A stretch of DNA of 64,000 nucleotides from Dreissena polymorpha (GCF_020536995.1 NC_068357.1:66532128-66596127), one strand, 5' to 3'. Counted from the stretch's first letter, positions 12,212 to 24,222 are shown. The notes: generated from the letters alone by a model not told the origin. Program-made: numbers and translations.

Positions 12212-13244
12212 TGTTCCGTCAAGGATTTAATTCAAAAAGTCCGATACAGTTTTAGTTTTATTCAAATATCCACGGACAGCTTCACCCGATCATATGGTGA
12301 AAAAGAGTGGTGCAGGACCAAAAAAAAGCCATGAAAGAGGCCACGGCCTAAAGCGTGTCTTGGAAACTAATCAAAAGCGTAAAAGACCGAATATTATCAA
12401 GAATGGCACACTCAAAAGTACCAAATTAACCAATACTGGCCAGTAAGGGTGTCACGTTTAAACGGTCGCGTTTCGTGTTTTGCTGAAAAACGTTTACTAA
12501 AACAGTAAACGTTTAAACGACAGTCAATATCAATATAATAAATATTGGGTTGCAAATAACGTAGCCGACTAGCCGCACGAAGTATATCGATGAAGAACTG
12601 CGAAATCCGGGTACGTGCGGTAAATCTGGGCTACCGAACTCGGCAGTAATGTATTTCTGATTGGTTAGCGGATGGCACAGCCATGAACGGAAACTAACGG
12701 AAAATCTTCCCTACTTTCCGAAAATCTTACAACTTGGCAACGAAACAGTGCATATGCCGCCATCTTGAAATATTTTAATGGATTGATTAGCTAAGTAAAA
12801 CACAGCGGTAGCATGTTGAACATCAATATTTTAACCAAATTATATATTGATTACGTTTTAGCTAGTTATTTTCTGCGGTCAACCGATATGCACATTGTAT
12901 TCCATGTGCAAAATACGTGTCGTTTTCGGAAACAGTATTGTTCGTCGATATTACATTATTTTCGACGTTCTTTAAGTTATTTTTATAAAATGACGAATAC
13001 ACATGTGGTGATACGGATGGTCTGTTTTATAATATTTTATGGTTTTAATATGACGTCATTGCGCGAATGGGATATGCACTGAATATTACTTCCGGAAAAA
13101 ACTATTTTCAGTTTGGAAATGCGATGGAACTGATGCTTTTTAAACGGACATAGGGTTACCGTTTAAACGGTAACGGTTCGTTTATTTCATTTCGTTTAAA
13201 CGTTTAGAAAAATCTGTAAACGTGACCCCTTACTGGCCAGCACA
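12212..13244 (-). repeat. 3' LTR of the BEL/Pao element, split by a hAT-like insertion
   Basis: LTR sequence runs 12212-12443 and resumes at 13241-13244 after the nested element and its 8-bp duplication. Without the insert the LTR is about 236 bp. The preceding TAAGC (12207-12211) is the element's target duplication. Confidence 0.88.
12444..13232. mobile_element. Non-autonomous hAT-like element nested in the LTR
   Basis: 789 bp with ends TAAGGGTGTCACGTTTA and TAAACGTGACCCCTTA, an imperfect terminal inverted repeat. It is flanked by an exact 8-bp duplication CTGGCCAG (12436-12443 and 13233-13240), which fits the hAT target pattern nTnnnnAn. AAACGTTTAAACG motifs recur just inside both ends. 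No transposase frame was found. The duplication is itself palindromic. Confidence 0.85.
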
Positions 13245-14136
13245 CTCCCCGTCTTATATCTTAATGATATAACTTTTAGCTTAATATTTTTCAATTGTAA
13301 AATTAACCATATGCTTTAAGGAAATAATGAAACTTATATTAAACTTATTCATGAATTAATAAGTTTCGAGCCGGTTTTTCACTAGCATGTTACTAAGGAA
13401 ATGACTATAACTTCCATGCTAACACCCACGAAAGACACTTTCAGCAGCGAACTTACATAATATTCATAAAATGCATCAAATTTCATATACATAAGGCTAA
13501 CTCAAACATAACATTGTGCATACAACTTGAAACAAATAACAAGAAGTTAATATAAAATGTAATATGAATATAAACACTTGTTGACACTGGTCGAGTCAAT
13601 TGTCTATCGATCCACTCAAGTTTCTTCATCAAATGTTCTAGGCTGTATCAAACCAGAATCCAGGCAATCCATCAGTTGAGTGTAGTCACAGTATCTACCT
13701 TTTTTATTTCAATTGATAATCCACACTTGCTCGAACTTCTCTTGATTCACACTAATTAAATGACTAGTTTCACTGACTTATAATCACGTTATTTACACTT
13801 TGATCTCATGATTCGTTTAATCACTAAGCAATAACACCAATTTACTGATTGGGCGCGTGTATTTCACTGGCGTATCCTTTTGGAGACATCGAACGACTGC
13901 TTTCCTCACGAGCGAATCAGCACTGCTTATCGTTTGCTCAACGACTGCCATTGGCCACTGATTTCTGTGCAAAGTCTTATCACGAAGTAGAACTATGTCC
14001 CCTTGTTTGAGATTTGGGCTCTTCTGTTGCCATTTCCGTCTGGTCTGAAGCTGATCTTAGTATCGTTCCTTCCACCTTTTCCAGAAAATGTCCGAGAGAA
14101 CCTGCACGTGGTTCCATTGAGTTTTATAGCAGTCCT
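13245..14136 (-). other. BEL/Pao 3' internal segment, non-coding
   Basis: Lies between the 3' LTR and the integrase region. No domain was recognised. Confidence 0.5.
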
Positions 14137-17100
14137 TTAAGTCCTTTGAGTTAACAACAGGTTTGGCGACAAAATAAGAGGGTCTCTTGAATCGGTCTCC
14201 ACAGCCACAATGGGTCGCGCGTTCATGACTGCAGTTACCTCAGCCATTAATGTACATAATAATTCATGAGTTAATTGTATCTGGGATTTTAGCAGCATGC
14301 TGTCTAAAATCTTTCTTGCTATACCAATGACGTTCCCAAACATTTCCAGTATGTGATGCATGAGGAGCATTGAAGAACCACACCAATCCCTTATCTTGGA
14401 TTTGTTTCTGGAAAGAAGTGATTTGGTCAGCAGCGCCCACGAAGTTGGTCCCACGATCCGAACGCAAAATCCTCACTGGTCCGCGAATCGCAATGAAACG
14501 CCTTAGAGCGTTGATAAAACATGAGGAGCTCATGTATTCTATAACTTCAATATGAGTACCACGTGTTGTCAGGCAGGTGAAGATAATAGCCCATCGTTTT
14601 GAATTGGCTGCCCCTCCACGAGTCTTCCTTGTGATTATCTCCCAAGGTCCAAAAACGTCAACGCCAACTGAGGTAAAAGGTGGTCCGGGTGACAATCTAT
14701 CAATCGGCAGATCAGCCATCTTCTGTTCAAGTAAACTGCCCCTAAGCCTACGACAAGTTGTACAATCATGTAAAATGCTGGAAACTAATTTCTTGACTCC
14801 AATTATCCACAAACCGTTTGTCCGGAGGGCTCCCTCTGTAAAATGACGTCCTTGGTGGGAGGTTTTCTGATGGTAATGATGTACTAATAATGAGGCCACA
14901 TGACTCTTCTGAACTATCAAAGGGTTCACAGACGCAATTCCAACATCTTTCAGATTTCGGAGGCGACCACCAACACGCAACAACCCACAATTATCAAAAA
15001 AAAGTGTCAAAGAGATGATGGAGCTCGACTTAGAAATGTGCCTTTTAGCTGTAAGTGCACCAATTTTTTCGCTATAGTGTTTCTTCTGCAATTCTGAGAA
15101 CAGAAATTGTTCAGTATCCATTTAAAGAGGAGGTGAGGTGCTCTCTTTACATATATGCCATCCCGTACACTTCGTCTCGTGGTGGCCTGAAAATGTCTTT
15201 GCAATATGTATCAGGATTGAAAAGGCGGTTATTACACTTTTCCATTTCGAAAAACGTGTAGAAGCATCGATTATAGGGCTAAAGGATCTTTCAATATGGG
15301 TCGTCTTCACTATTATTTCAGGACGAATCTCTGCATCTTCTTTCGGCAGCTGCAGAATATATTCATCGGTTGGACCGACTTGCTGGCTTTCAGTAAGAAC
15401 GTAAGACGGTCCTGCGTGCCACTTCTCAAGTTGTGAATCCATGCTTATCGAGGACATTCTAGTCGCTGCATCGGCCGGATTAAGTTCTGTTGAAACATAA
15501 CTCCACTGGCCAGGTTGAGAAAAGGCATGTATTTGGGCAACCCAATTGCTGACATAGGTGTAGAATCTGCGAGTCCTATTACTAATGTAACCCAGTACTA
15601 CCCTGCTATCGGTGAAAAATTTGAAAGATGATGGAGGAATGCTCAATTGCTCAGAAATGAAAAGGCCCAAGTCGGTTGCTAGGACAGCTGCACATAACTC
15701 CAATCTAGGAATACTATGTCCACTTTTTGGGGCAAGTTTCGCCTTTCTCTTGATGAAGCCAACCTGAGAGTCAAACAAAGTGGTGTCCACTAAATAGGCA
15801 GCTGCAGCAATGGCACTTTCAGAAGCATCCGAGTAAATTTAGACATTGATGTCTTTCATCAGGCTTAATGACTTAGAGATATACTTCCTAGGAACCTGGA
15901 AGCCATGCAATTGTTCTAAACGGCTTTTCCAGGTATTCCATTCCTCGCAATAAGTGGTTGGCAATGGGTCATCCCAAGCACTTCCATCTGAGCAGGCTTT
16001 ACGCAGCAAAATCTTCCCACTAATTGTAAAGGGTGCGACAAAACCCATGGGATAAAAGACACTATTCATGGTAGATAGCAGTCCTCTTCCCGTAAAGGCT
16101 CTATCAACACAGGGAGCTGTCAGGGTAAAAACATCGAGATTCAAATCCCAGCTCAAACCTAAACTGTGTTGAGTCGGTAGCACGTCATAGATATCTATAT
16201 CTTTCAGGGTGGTGTCCAGTTCTTCCTTAGGGAACTGGTTCATAATCTCAACATCATTGGAGGTAATCTTGTGTAAACGGATCAAACCTTCATCTTGAAG
16301 GACTTTTCTGGTATTCTTCAATAAGCTGAAAATAGCTTCATCTTGTGTTGGTCTGGAGGCCAGGGCATCATCAACATAAAAACTTTCCTTGACAAACTCC
16401 TGTATGTCAGCATTTGCATTTTCCACCGTTTTCCGAAGTCCATAAGTGGCGACTGCAGGTGAGGGCTTGTTCCCAAACACATGTACCCTCATGCGGTAAA
16501 CACAAAGTGGACGCTTAGGATCGTTGTCCTCAAACCAAAAGAAACAAAAAAAGTCTCTGTGTTCATTGTTGACAAGGAAGCGATAAAACATTTGTTTTAT
16601 ATCGGCTGTCATAGCATAATGGTCTTTACGGAATCTCAGCAAGACACCAAGAAGACTGTTCGTCATGGTTGGTCCTGATAACAAAACATCGTTCAGGCAA
16701 AAGCCCCCATATGATGCTGAGGAATCAAACACGCCCCTAATGTTGTCTTTCTTCTTAGGATGGTATACTCCAAACAATGGCAAATACCATTTCTCCTTCC
16801 CATCATCTTCTAAATCTGTAACCCTTTCCGCAGCACCACTAAGGAAGATGTTCTCCATAAATTGTACCAAATGCTCACATATCTTTTTTTCAACAATATA
16901 GCGCGTCTAAACACTTGATCCCGGTTATCAGGTAATCTGGGCCTGTTCGGAATAAATGGCAATGGTGCAGTCCATAAACCCGACTCATCTTTTGTACATC
17001 CCTTATCCATGATTTCCAAACAATCCCTATCGTCAACTGACAAACCAATCTTTCTATCATCATGTGACCTTCTAAAAATGTCGTTGCAATGAAAGTCTGT

Positions 17101-17984
17101 GTCTTTTACCAAGATATTCGAATCACAAAAACTAAAAATGGTGCTCCGCCCATCTCCAACAATGTTTGTATAGTACGCATTAACAGTATATGGTCTATGT
17201 ACTTTTCCAAGACAAACTTCACCAATCACAACCCAACCTAAGGGGAGTTGCAAAGCGAATGGTGACTCTCTTGGTCCTAAAATCTGGTCTCTGATGTGAT
17301 GTGCGGCTGGAAGATCTCTTCCTATCAACATATGTATTCCATTGGATTGATCCAATGGAGGTATCAATGAAGAAAGCCTTTGCAAGTGTGGAAACTTGCT
17401 TACAACATCGGATGTGGGTATCTCTGAAAATTTTTGGGAAATCGCATCACATTCAATCAACACGGTAACTCGAATGCCGTTGCGTCATCTACTGAAGCTA
17501 TCGTCAATCCCGAGATTCTCCTCCCCGCCATGACTGTACTCCCGGATTAGGATGCAAGAGTATACTCAATAATATCCCCGGAAACACCAAGTTTTTCACA
17601 CAACTCTGGTGAAATCAAAGGCCGGTTGCTTTGATTGTCGAGTATTGCATAGGTACGTTCTTTCTTAGACCGGCCATCAAAGGACACATCGACCATGACA
17701 ATCTTACCACATGAACGACCTCTAAAATCTTGACCACATAAAGAAGTGCACTTTGATGAAACCGAAATACCTTGGTTCTCCCCGCCATTGACCGATGTTT
17801 GGATGTCTCTATGCATGACTGTGTTATGATTATTTTTCTTGCATATTTCATATGTCACAGTTGCTGGGCACTTTGGTGAAATATGGTCTTTAAAAACAAC
17901 ACATCTATAGCAAAGACCATTTTCCTTGAGGACAGCTCGTCGCTCTTCCCATGTCTTATTGGTGAATGCTTTGCACTGTAACAA
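14137..17984 (-). pseudogene. BEL/Pao pol-like region (protease, RT, RNase H, integrase)
   Basis: From high to low coordinates: a zinc-knuckle tail with DUF1758-type aspartic protease, a Pao-type reverse transcriptase with the YVDD signature (KESFYVDDALAS), an RNase H segment, and an integrase with an HH-CC zinc site and rve core ending near the left edge. Broken in several places; part of the fossil element. Confidence 0.85.
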
Positions 17985-19384
17985 ACTATGATTTGCATTG
18001 TAGGGGGAGCATCACCGGACTTGATTGCTGTTTCTTCTCACCACTGTTACCCTTATCATGAATGTCTGTTTTTCGGTTCACAACGTGACTGTTAGTGTTA
18101 ACCCTTTTGAAGCTGGCTTGGCATGTGACTTCACCGGTTTATCTGACTGAGTGTTGTTTTCCCACAAAAAGGCTCGATCATTCCTAACATGACTCAATTC
18201 ACGAACAAAGTTCACAAACACAGTAAATGGGGGAAATATAACTGAGTGATCTCGTTTGTACTTTGCAGCATGACCTATCCACTTTTGTTGAAAACTATAA
18301 GGCAACTTGACAACAATCGTGTTCATACCAGATGATGAATCATACAAAGCAAAACTTGATGCGTACTTCGGGTCAGACTTCAGGGATTGCACCTCAAGTA
18401 ACAAGTCACTTAGCTCAAACAGTTTTCTGTTGTCATTCACTGTTAACTGTGGGAAATTTTGTATCCGTTGTTTCAAACAGTGCTTTTTTTTCTGCAGAAC
18501 CATAGTAATGGTCTAAACGCTCCCAAATCAATTTCAGTCCTGACTTAGGATCAGATGCGCATGAAGCTCTCATACTTTCCCCCCACATCTGCGACTCAGT
18601 ACCCAAATTATTTACGAGAAAATCAATTTCCTCTGATGGTTGAATCTTGAGCTCGTTCATGACAGCTTGAAATGTTGTTTTCCATAATGGAAAGGATTGT
18701 GGTTTCTCATTAAAACGCTGTAACCTTTTGGGAATAATATCCTCTCTCAACAGAAATGTCACCAGATGGTTCCTTCATCTCTGCGCATGGACTACTTATA
18801 GTTTCTGAAGTAAGTCTATTATTCACATCGCTGGTATGCATATCTCTAATACTGCTAACTGGGTGAACTTGTGAACGGTAAGCATTAAATGATGTTGAAT
18901 TATGAAATTCAGTTAGAGGAGTTGACATAAAGTTAACTTGTTGTGTAGGCGCCATTTCTCTAATGATATTTGTCACCGGAGAATTAAAGGCGTCTGGCAC
19001 TGGGTTTTCGGCAATGTTCGGCTCCAAGCGGATACGGTAAGGGTCGTCACCAGACTGGGGAAGACTGGCGACATTATTTCGCGATAGTTCTTCTGGAGGT
19101 TGAAAAGGCTAATGTAAGTCGTCCGACAATCTTTCCATGTCTTGCTCTTCCAAGTAAGAAGCTTCAGCTTCTGCCATGGCAGCCTCCTTTTCTACTTGTA
19201 ACAGTTCAAGATCGGCTTCCATGTCATTTTGTCCTTCCGTGATGGCTGCCAATCTCTTTTTAATGTCCGTTTCACGTTTTGCAAATTCTACCAGCACTCG
19301 AGTAGCTTCTGCTTTAGCCCTTTTTTTCTGACGCTCTTGAAGAAATTCTGCTTGAATTCCTGCTTGCAGGTCTGGACGGGCCAA
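17985..19384 (-). pseudogene. BEL/Pao gag-like region
   Basis: A charged, coiled-coil-like N-terminal part (rich in E, K, A) is followed by a DUF1759-type gag segment (recognisable PLWKTTFQAV and LDHYYGS motifs). It leads into the knuckle of the pol-like region. Broken; part of the fossil element. Confidence 0.75.
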
Positions 19385-19456
19385 TTATCTTCTCCGCGTT
19401 CTCTGACATTGTGTAGCTAGATCAGCTGCCAAGCGTCCAAATGCACTCTTTTTCAC

Positions 19457-19701
19457 TGTTCCGTCAAGGATTTAATTCAGAAAGTCCGATACAGTTATAG
19501 AGTTTTATTCAAATGTCCACGGACAGCTTCACCCGATCATATGGTGAAAAAGAGTGGTGCAGGACCAAAAAAGCCATGAAAGAGGCCACGGCCTAAAGCG
19601 TGTCTTGGAAACTAATCAAAAGCGTAAAAGACCGAAAATTCCGAATATTATCAAGAACGGCACACTCAAAAGTAACAAATTAACCAATACTGACCAGCAC
19701 A
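19457..19701 (-). repeat. 5' LTR of the BEL/Pao element
   Basis: 245 bp, with TG...CA termini on either strand (TGTTCCGTCAAGG to CCAGCACA as printed). It matches the left LTR along its whole length apart from a few substitutions and short indels. The target duplication TAAGC follows at 19702-19706. Confidence 0.9.
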
Positions 19702-19739
19702 TAAGCCAAACGAACAAAACACCAAAATAATTCGATATA

Positions 19740-19790
19740 ATATAAAGAAGTGAAACTCCAGCTGCTGGAGCAGTATTGAATTTTCTTGCT
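19740..19790. repeat. 37-bp word shared with the TRAPPC6B upstream region
   Basis: The stretch from ATAAAGAAGTGAAACTCC to GGAGCAGTATTG is repeated, apparently without mismatch, as its reverse complement at about 37927-37964. It contains the palindrome CTCCAGCTGCTGGAG. The flanks do not match. It lies outside the BEL element. Confidence 0.6.
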
Positions 19791-20243
19791 ACCTTAACGA
19801 TGCCATACATTCGCGTATAAACGTCGAACTAACTTGTAGTGCCCGTCTTATTTAAATAAATAGAAAAATAGAATTTTACCTTTTTTTGAATGTTCAACTG
19901 CACTAAATCATTCCCGTAATCTCTCTGCTAATTAAAATGCATAATACCAAAACAAAACCGTATGTTTCAAAACGAGAATAATTTCATTCATTTCAACATT
20001 TTTTAATTTACAATTATGGGTTTGTCATTATTGCCGACCTGCTTACATTGGATGGGATCGTGTGTATTGAGCTGCTCTGTTTCCAGGTAACTATTTCTGT
20101 GTATCCGGCGGTGCTCGGGAAGGTGTCTTTTTCGGGGTCGGGGGATGGGCCAGGGGAAGGAATGTCTTGCGCATCTAGCCCATGGTTTGTCCGTTTCTTG
20201 CAGTATAATTCCGCCTGACAGTATATTTGTTTGGTGGTCCGGG

Positions 20244-20288
20244 ATTACTTTCGATATCACACACCATTGCTTTCGATATCACACACCA
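20244..20288. repeat. Short tandem duplication
   Basis: Two direct copies of a ~22-base unit TTTCGATATCACACACCATTGC in a non-coding stretch (19800-20560) where nothing else was recognised. Confidence 0.6.
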
Positions 20289-20560
20289 AAGTGAAATCCC
20301 GAACAACCACGTGGCTAGTCCAAGAGTTATCATACACTAGCTTTTGCGATGAACTAGTCGCACTTTTGCCGTAGTTCCTGATTTTCTATGTTATGGAAAA
20401 CAACCGTGTTTACAAGCCACTGGTAGTGTTATTCCTATAGCGTTTTTTTCAGTATACATCTATCTATTAACGTTTTACACGAGTAAAATAGGAAATATCA
20501 ATCAAAATCAAGTTGCAACACGATCACGAAAACTGTAAAATACTAATCTTTTAAAGCTGA

Positions 20561-20570
20561 TTTATTTATT
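20561..20570 (-). terminator. Candidate poly(A) signal of the AKAP-like gene
   Basis: Two overlapping AATAAA hexamers on the minus strand, ~155 bases after the first stop codon and ~40 after the tail's TAA. Confidence 0.45.
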
Positions 20571-20610
20571 TAGATTTTTTTCTACTAATTTCTTTTTTAC
20601 TTTCTTCGTA

Positions 20611-20712
20611 TTATTTCCTTCTAAATAATCTTCTAAACAATTTAGCGATTCTTGACTGTTTGCGTTTCCCTTTTTCATCATCAACATCCGGCAACGGGTC
20701 TGTACCACTCTA
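20611..20712 (-). other. In-frame polybasic tail beyond two TAG codons
   Basis: After the stop at 20725-20727 the same frame reads SQEI, a second TAG, then 32 residues (SGTDPLPDVDDEKGKRKQSR and a tail ending FRRLFRRK) to TAA. The SQEI-TAG-SGTDPLPDV part aligns with SKEIESVADALSDV earlier in the protein. It therefore looks like a former or conditional C-terminus. It precedes the poly(A) signal, so it should be in the mRNA. Confidence 0.5.
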
Positions 20713-20724
20713 AATTTCTTGACT

Positions 20725-22022
20725 CTAGCCGGTTTCACTATGGAAGGGGGGTTCTAACTGAGTGGAGGCATTCGATGCACGTTGAAGTTCTGCTTGTACG
20801 TGAGCTTCTTTTACAAACGAATTGACAGTCGCGTTACTCTTTACGACGGGAAACTGTGTTTCTCGAGAAATACTTTCGTCAGGGAAGCACAGGGAGAATG
20901 AAGATGGGGAGGAGCCAACGGAATTCCGAAAGGGAGATAAACGGGTGTCCCGAACATCCGACAACGCGTCTGCAACACTCTCAATTTCTTTACTCGTGTA
21001 GCTTTCAGCACATGTTGTGTTGGGCAGGTGAGGATCACATTCAAAAACTGGAGCTGTTGCATTTAGTGTTACTTCGTTATTGATTCTGCGGACATATTTC
21101 GGGTTTTCCACGACTTTGATAGCCTCGTCTCTGTGTGTTTTACACCAAAACCAGGCGCAGCTATTGTCAACAGCAATGTCATCAACATCATCTTTGGGAC
21201 GTTTTGGGACAATATCATAAACATCCCTAGTGCAATATTCAACGTTGTCCGAGTATTCGAGTTCTGCTTGTACGAGAGCTTCTTTTACAAACGAATTGAC
21301 GGTCCGCTCCGACGACGACGTTTCAGCGGAGCTCGTGTCGGAATCCGTTAGGCTTGAGCTGCTCGATTCTGAAGGCATCCATCGCCAGTTGGTCATACTT
21401 GACGTTATGTCATATCTATAATCTGGACTTACAACACTAGTTGCAGAAACGACCGACCGGATGCTCATTTCTCTTACAACTATTTTAACCCACACATCCG
21501 GGTCGTTGAAGTTCGGGTCATAAACGGAACACCTCGGGTCAAATTGGTAATTCTGAATGGCATCCTGCAAGTGAGGGAGAAATACAAAATTCAGTCGCGC
21601 GTTGAATTGTAAGCGGAGCATGTTGCACTCAATCTATTTGTTAGTACATAAATACAAACATTATAATTTAACTACGTTTTTCTCGTTCAACAAAATATGA
21701 GTGCACAGATCGATGTATGCCTAAAGTTTTACTTTTGGTATAGATGAAAGCTGGATGAAATGTGAAAATAATAAATATATGTAAAGCTTTGTTGAAATTT
21801 TCCCAAGAGTGAAATATCATCAGGCAAATTACTTTCATTTACTTATTTTACACCTCTCGATTAAAATCAATGTTGTACAAAAAATGTCAATAAAAAAGCT
21901 AGATAAATATAACAAACAAAATCGTAATATTTCATAGGAAATACCTCTCGGCTGCTAGCCGATTCTTCCATCACCACCTCTACATTTCTTGTGCGTTTAG
22001 GGGTGCATGGGCAGTTACCCAT
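20725..22022 (-). CDS. Unrecognised two-exon gene, candidate myristoylated A-kinase-anchor-like protein
   Basis: Exon 1 is 22022-21945 (MGNCPCTPKRTRNVEVVMEE, donor GTATTT) and exon 2 is 21633-20725, joined in phase, giving 328 residues. An adjacent in-frame acceptor 6 bases on is possible. MGNC is a typical N-myristoylation/palmitoylation start. Residues ~113-135 are a Ser/Asp/Glu-rich acidic tract. TVNSFVKEALVQAELE at ~137-152 recurs as TVNSFVKEAHVQAELQ at ~295-310. The first copy fits the amphipathic PKA-regulatory-subunit binding pattern (V..FV..AL..A). A segment CAWFWCKTHRDEAIKVVENP lies between the copies. I recognise no family; the anchoring role is inference. The copies are ~42/44 identical in DNA over the core, so the duplication is recent. 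In the same frame, two TAG codons are followed by an open polybasic tail. Confidence 0.6.
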
Positions 22023-22784
22023 TTTATATGTCTTCAATTATTAATAGAATTATATCAGCAACAAATAATACACGTCTATCGATAGCAGAGCGCAGTTGAT
22101 AAATAATTTCCGTTGTCAAGATGACGACGTCATTTTAAATAATACGCATGCGCCTAAGAAGATCGTCATGACGTCACAATAAAGGCAAGAGTTTTAGTTC
22201 TTAGTTTAAAAAACGAAGTTTCAATAGTAGTGATACTGGTTTATCGTATGATTAACGCTATGGTGTTAATTGTACATGGTATATATGTTATATATCTTAT
22301 TACATATAAAAATTGTAATAAAGAATACGTCGGACAATTTTATCAGAATGTTTCCCGCAAAATGAATAGCTATAGATTTGATATAAGAAATTGTTCAATA
22401 AATCCTATTTCACATGTTGCTACACATTTTGGATCCACTGACAATGATTGCACTTTATCAGATTTCTCCTTTGTACCTATTGATGTTGATCAAAACAATC
22501 TAGACCGTTTATGCAAAGAAAAATATTGGATACATAAATTAAAAACTATGATTCCTAACGGTCTAAATAATGGACTGCTTTATGACATATAGAACATAAA
22601 CATAATTAACATATACATTTGATGTTTTTCTATTACTATGTTTTTTTTTATAAATTATATTATTGCTAATAGACTGTTGTATCATCACTGGTCCATCTTT
22701 GTATTATGTATTATAAATAATGAATAGATAGTGAATAGATATTTACAAAAAAACAATGAAGATGTTCCTCTGTTTTATATCATT

Positions 22785-23247
22785 ATTGTCCCCTACCGGT
22801 TTCACCGGAGGGGACCTATGGCTTGCGCTCTGTGCGTCTGTGAGTCTGTCACACTTTTCTGGATCCTGCGATAACTTTAAAAGTTCCTCATATTTTTTCA
22901 TGAAACTTGAAACATGGATAGATGGCAATATGGACATTATGCACGTCATTTCATTTTGTTCCTACTTCAAAAAATTCTGGTTGCTATGGCAACAAATAGA
23001 CTAGAAATACTGCTGAAAATGGTGGTTTTCTGTATCCTGCGATAACTTAAAAAATGCTTAATATTTTTTCATGAAACTTGCCACATGGATAGATGGCAAT
23101 ATGGACATTATGCACGTCATTTCATTTTGTTCCTACGTCAAAAATTGTGGTTGCTATGGTAACAAAAAAAAATAATTCTGAAAATGGTGGAATTTCTGAT
23201 AATGGTGGAACCGGTAGGGGACCATAATTGCTTTACAATAGCCTTGT
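22785..23247. mobile_element. GTCCCCTACCGG element, two internal units
   Basis: Starts TTGTCCCCTACCGGTTTCAC, has two TCCTGCGATAACTT units, and ends GGTGGAACCGGTAGGGGAC followed by the family's CAATAGCCTTGTT tail. Inserted in the Penelope 3' region. The interior has no coding content. Confidence 0.75.
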
Positions 23248-24222
23248 TAGTCCCCTACCGGTTTCACCGGAGGGGACTTATGGTTTTGTCTCCGTCCGTC
23301 CGTCCGTCCGTCACACTTTTCTGGATCCTGCGATAACTTTAAAAGTTCTTAATATTTTTTCATGAAACTTGAAACATGGATAGATGGCAATATGGACATT
23401 ATGCACGTCATTTCATTTCGTTCCTACTTCAATAATTATGCTTGCTATGGCAACAAATAGACTAGAAATACTGCTGAAAATGGTTTTTCTGGATCCTGCG
23501 ATAACTTTTAAAGTTCTTAATATTTTTTCATGAAACTTGAAACATGGATAGATGGCAATATGGACATTATGCACGTCATTGCATTTCGTTCCGACGTAAA
23601 AAATGATTGGTTGCTATGGCAACAAATAGACTAGACATACTGCTGAAAATGGTGGTTTTCTGGATCCTGCAATAACTTTAAATGTTCTTAATATTATTTC
23701 ACGAAACTTGTCACATGGATAGATGGCAATATGGACATTATGCACGTCATTTCATTTCGTTCCTACGTCAAAAATTATGGTTGCTATGGCAACAAATAGA
23801 CTAGAAATACTGCTGAAAATGGTGTTTTTTTTTTGGATCCTGCGATAACTTTTAAAGTTCTTAATATTTTTTCATGAAACTTGAAACATGGATAGATTGC
23901 AATATGGACATTATGCACGTCATTTCATTTTGTTCCGACGTAAAAAATGATTGGTTGCTATGGCAACAAATAGAAAAGACATACTGCTGAAAATGGTGGT
24001 TTTCTGGATCCTGCGATAACTTTTAAAGTTCTTAATATTTTTCATGTAACTTGAAACATGGATAGATGGCAATATGGACATTATGCGCGTCATTTCATTT
24101 TGTTCCTAAATAAAAAAATTGGTTGCTATGGCAACAAATATATATATATATATATAAATCTGGAATTTCTGACAATGGTGGAGCCGGTAGGGGACTTATA
24201 TTGCTTGACAATAGTCTTGTTT
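23248..24222. mobile_element. GTCCCCTACCGG element, five internal units
   Basis: Same termini as its left neighbour (TAGTCCCCTACCGG, GAGCCGGTAGGGGAC). Five ~171-bp units start at GGATCCTGC near 23322, 23492, 23662, 23836 and 24006. Each has CATGGATAGATGGCAATATG and GGTTGCTATGGCAACAAATA. A short (AT)n is near 24140. Unit number therefore varies within the family (1, 2, 5). Confidence 0.75.

Larger units (their letters stand above)
12212..19701 (-). mobile_element. BEL/Pao LTR retrotransposon, nearly full span, broken
   Basis: Two LTRs in the same orientation bound gag-like and pol-like regions in the BEL/Pao order, read on the minus strand. The 5-bp direct repeat TAAGC flanks both outer ends (12207-12211, 19702-19706), so the element arrived as a unit. 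Its parts, right to left: a 5' LTR, a gag-like region with a CCHC-type knuckle, an aspartic protease, Pao-type reverse transcriptase, RNase H, an integrase with H2C2 and catalytic-core features, and a 3' LTR holding a nested hAT-like element. The coding regions are interrupted, roughly six or more breaks, so this is a fossil. LTR divergence of about 2-3% by eye (few substitutions over ~236 aligned bases) suggests a fairly young insertion. It has no visible envelope gene. Confidence 0.93.

Noticed and set aside
20003-20260. 85-residue minus-strand frame as a third exon of the AKAP-like gene
   Set aside because: It lies beyond the poly(A) signal and starts in a short tandem duplication.
22230-22592. 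120-residue frame as a host gene
   Set aside because: The GIY-YIG region and the adjoining 3' sequence are those of a Penelope-like element.
22785-24222. CRISPR-like array
   Set aside because: Units are ~171 bp, near-identical throughout with no unique spacers, and the DNA is eukaryotic.
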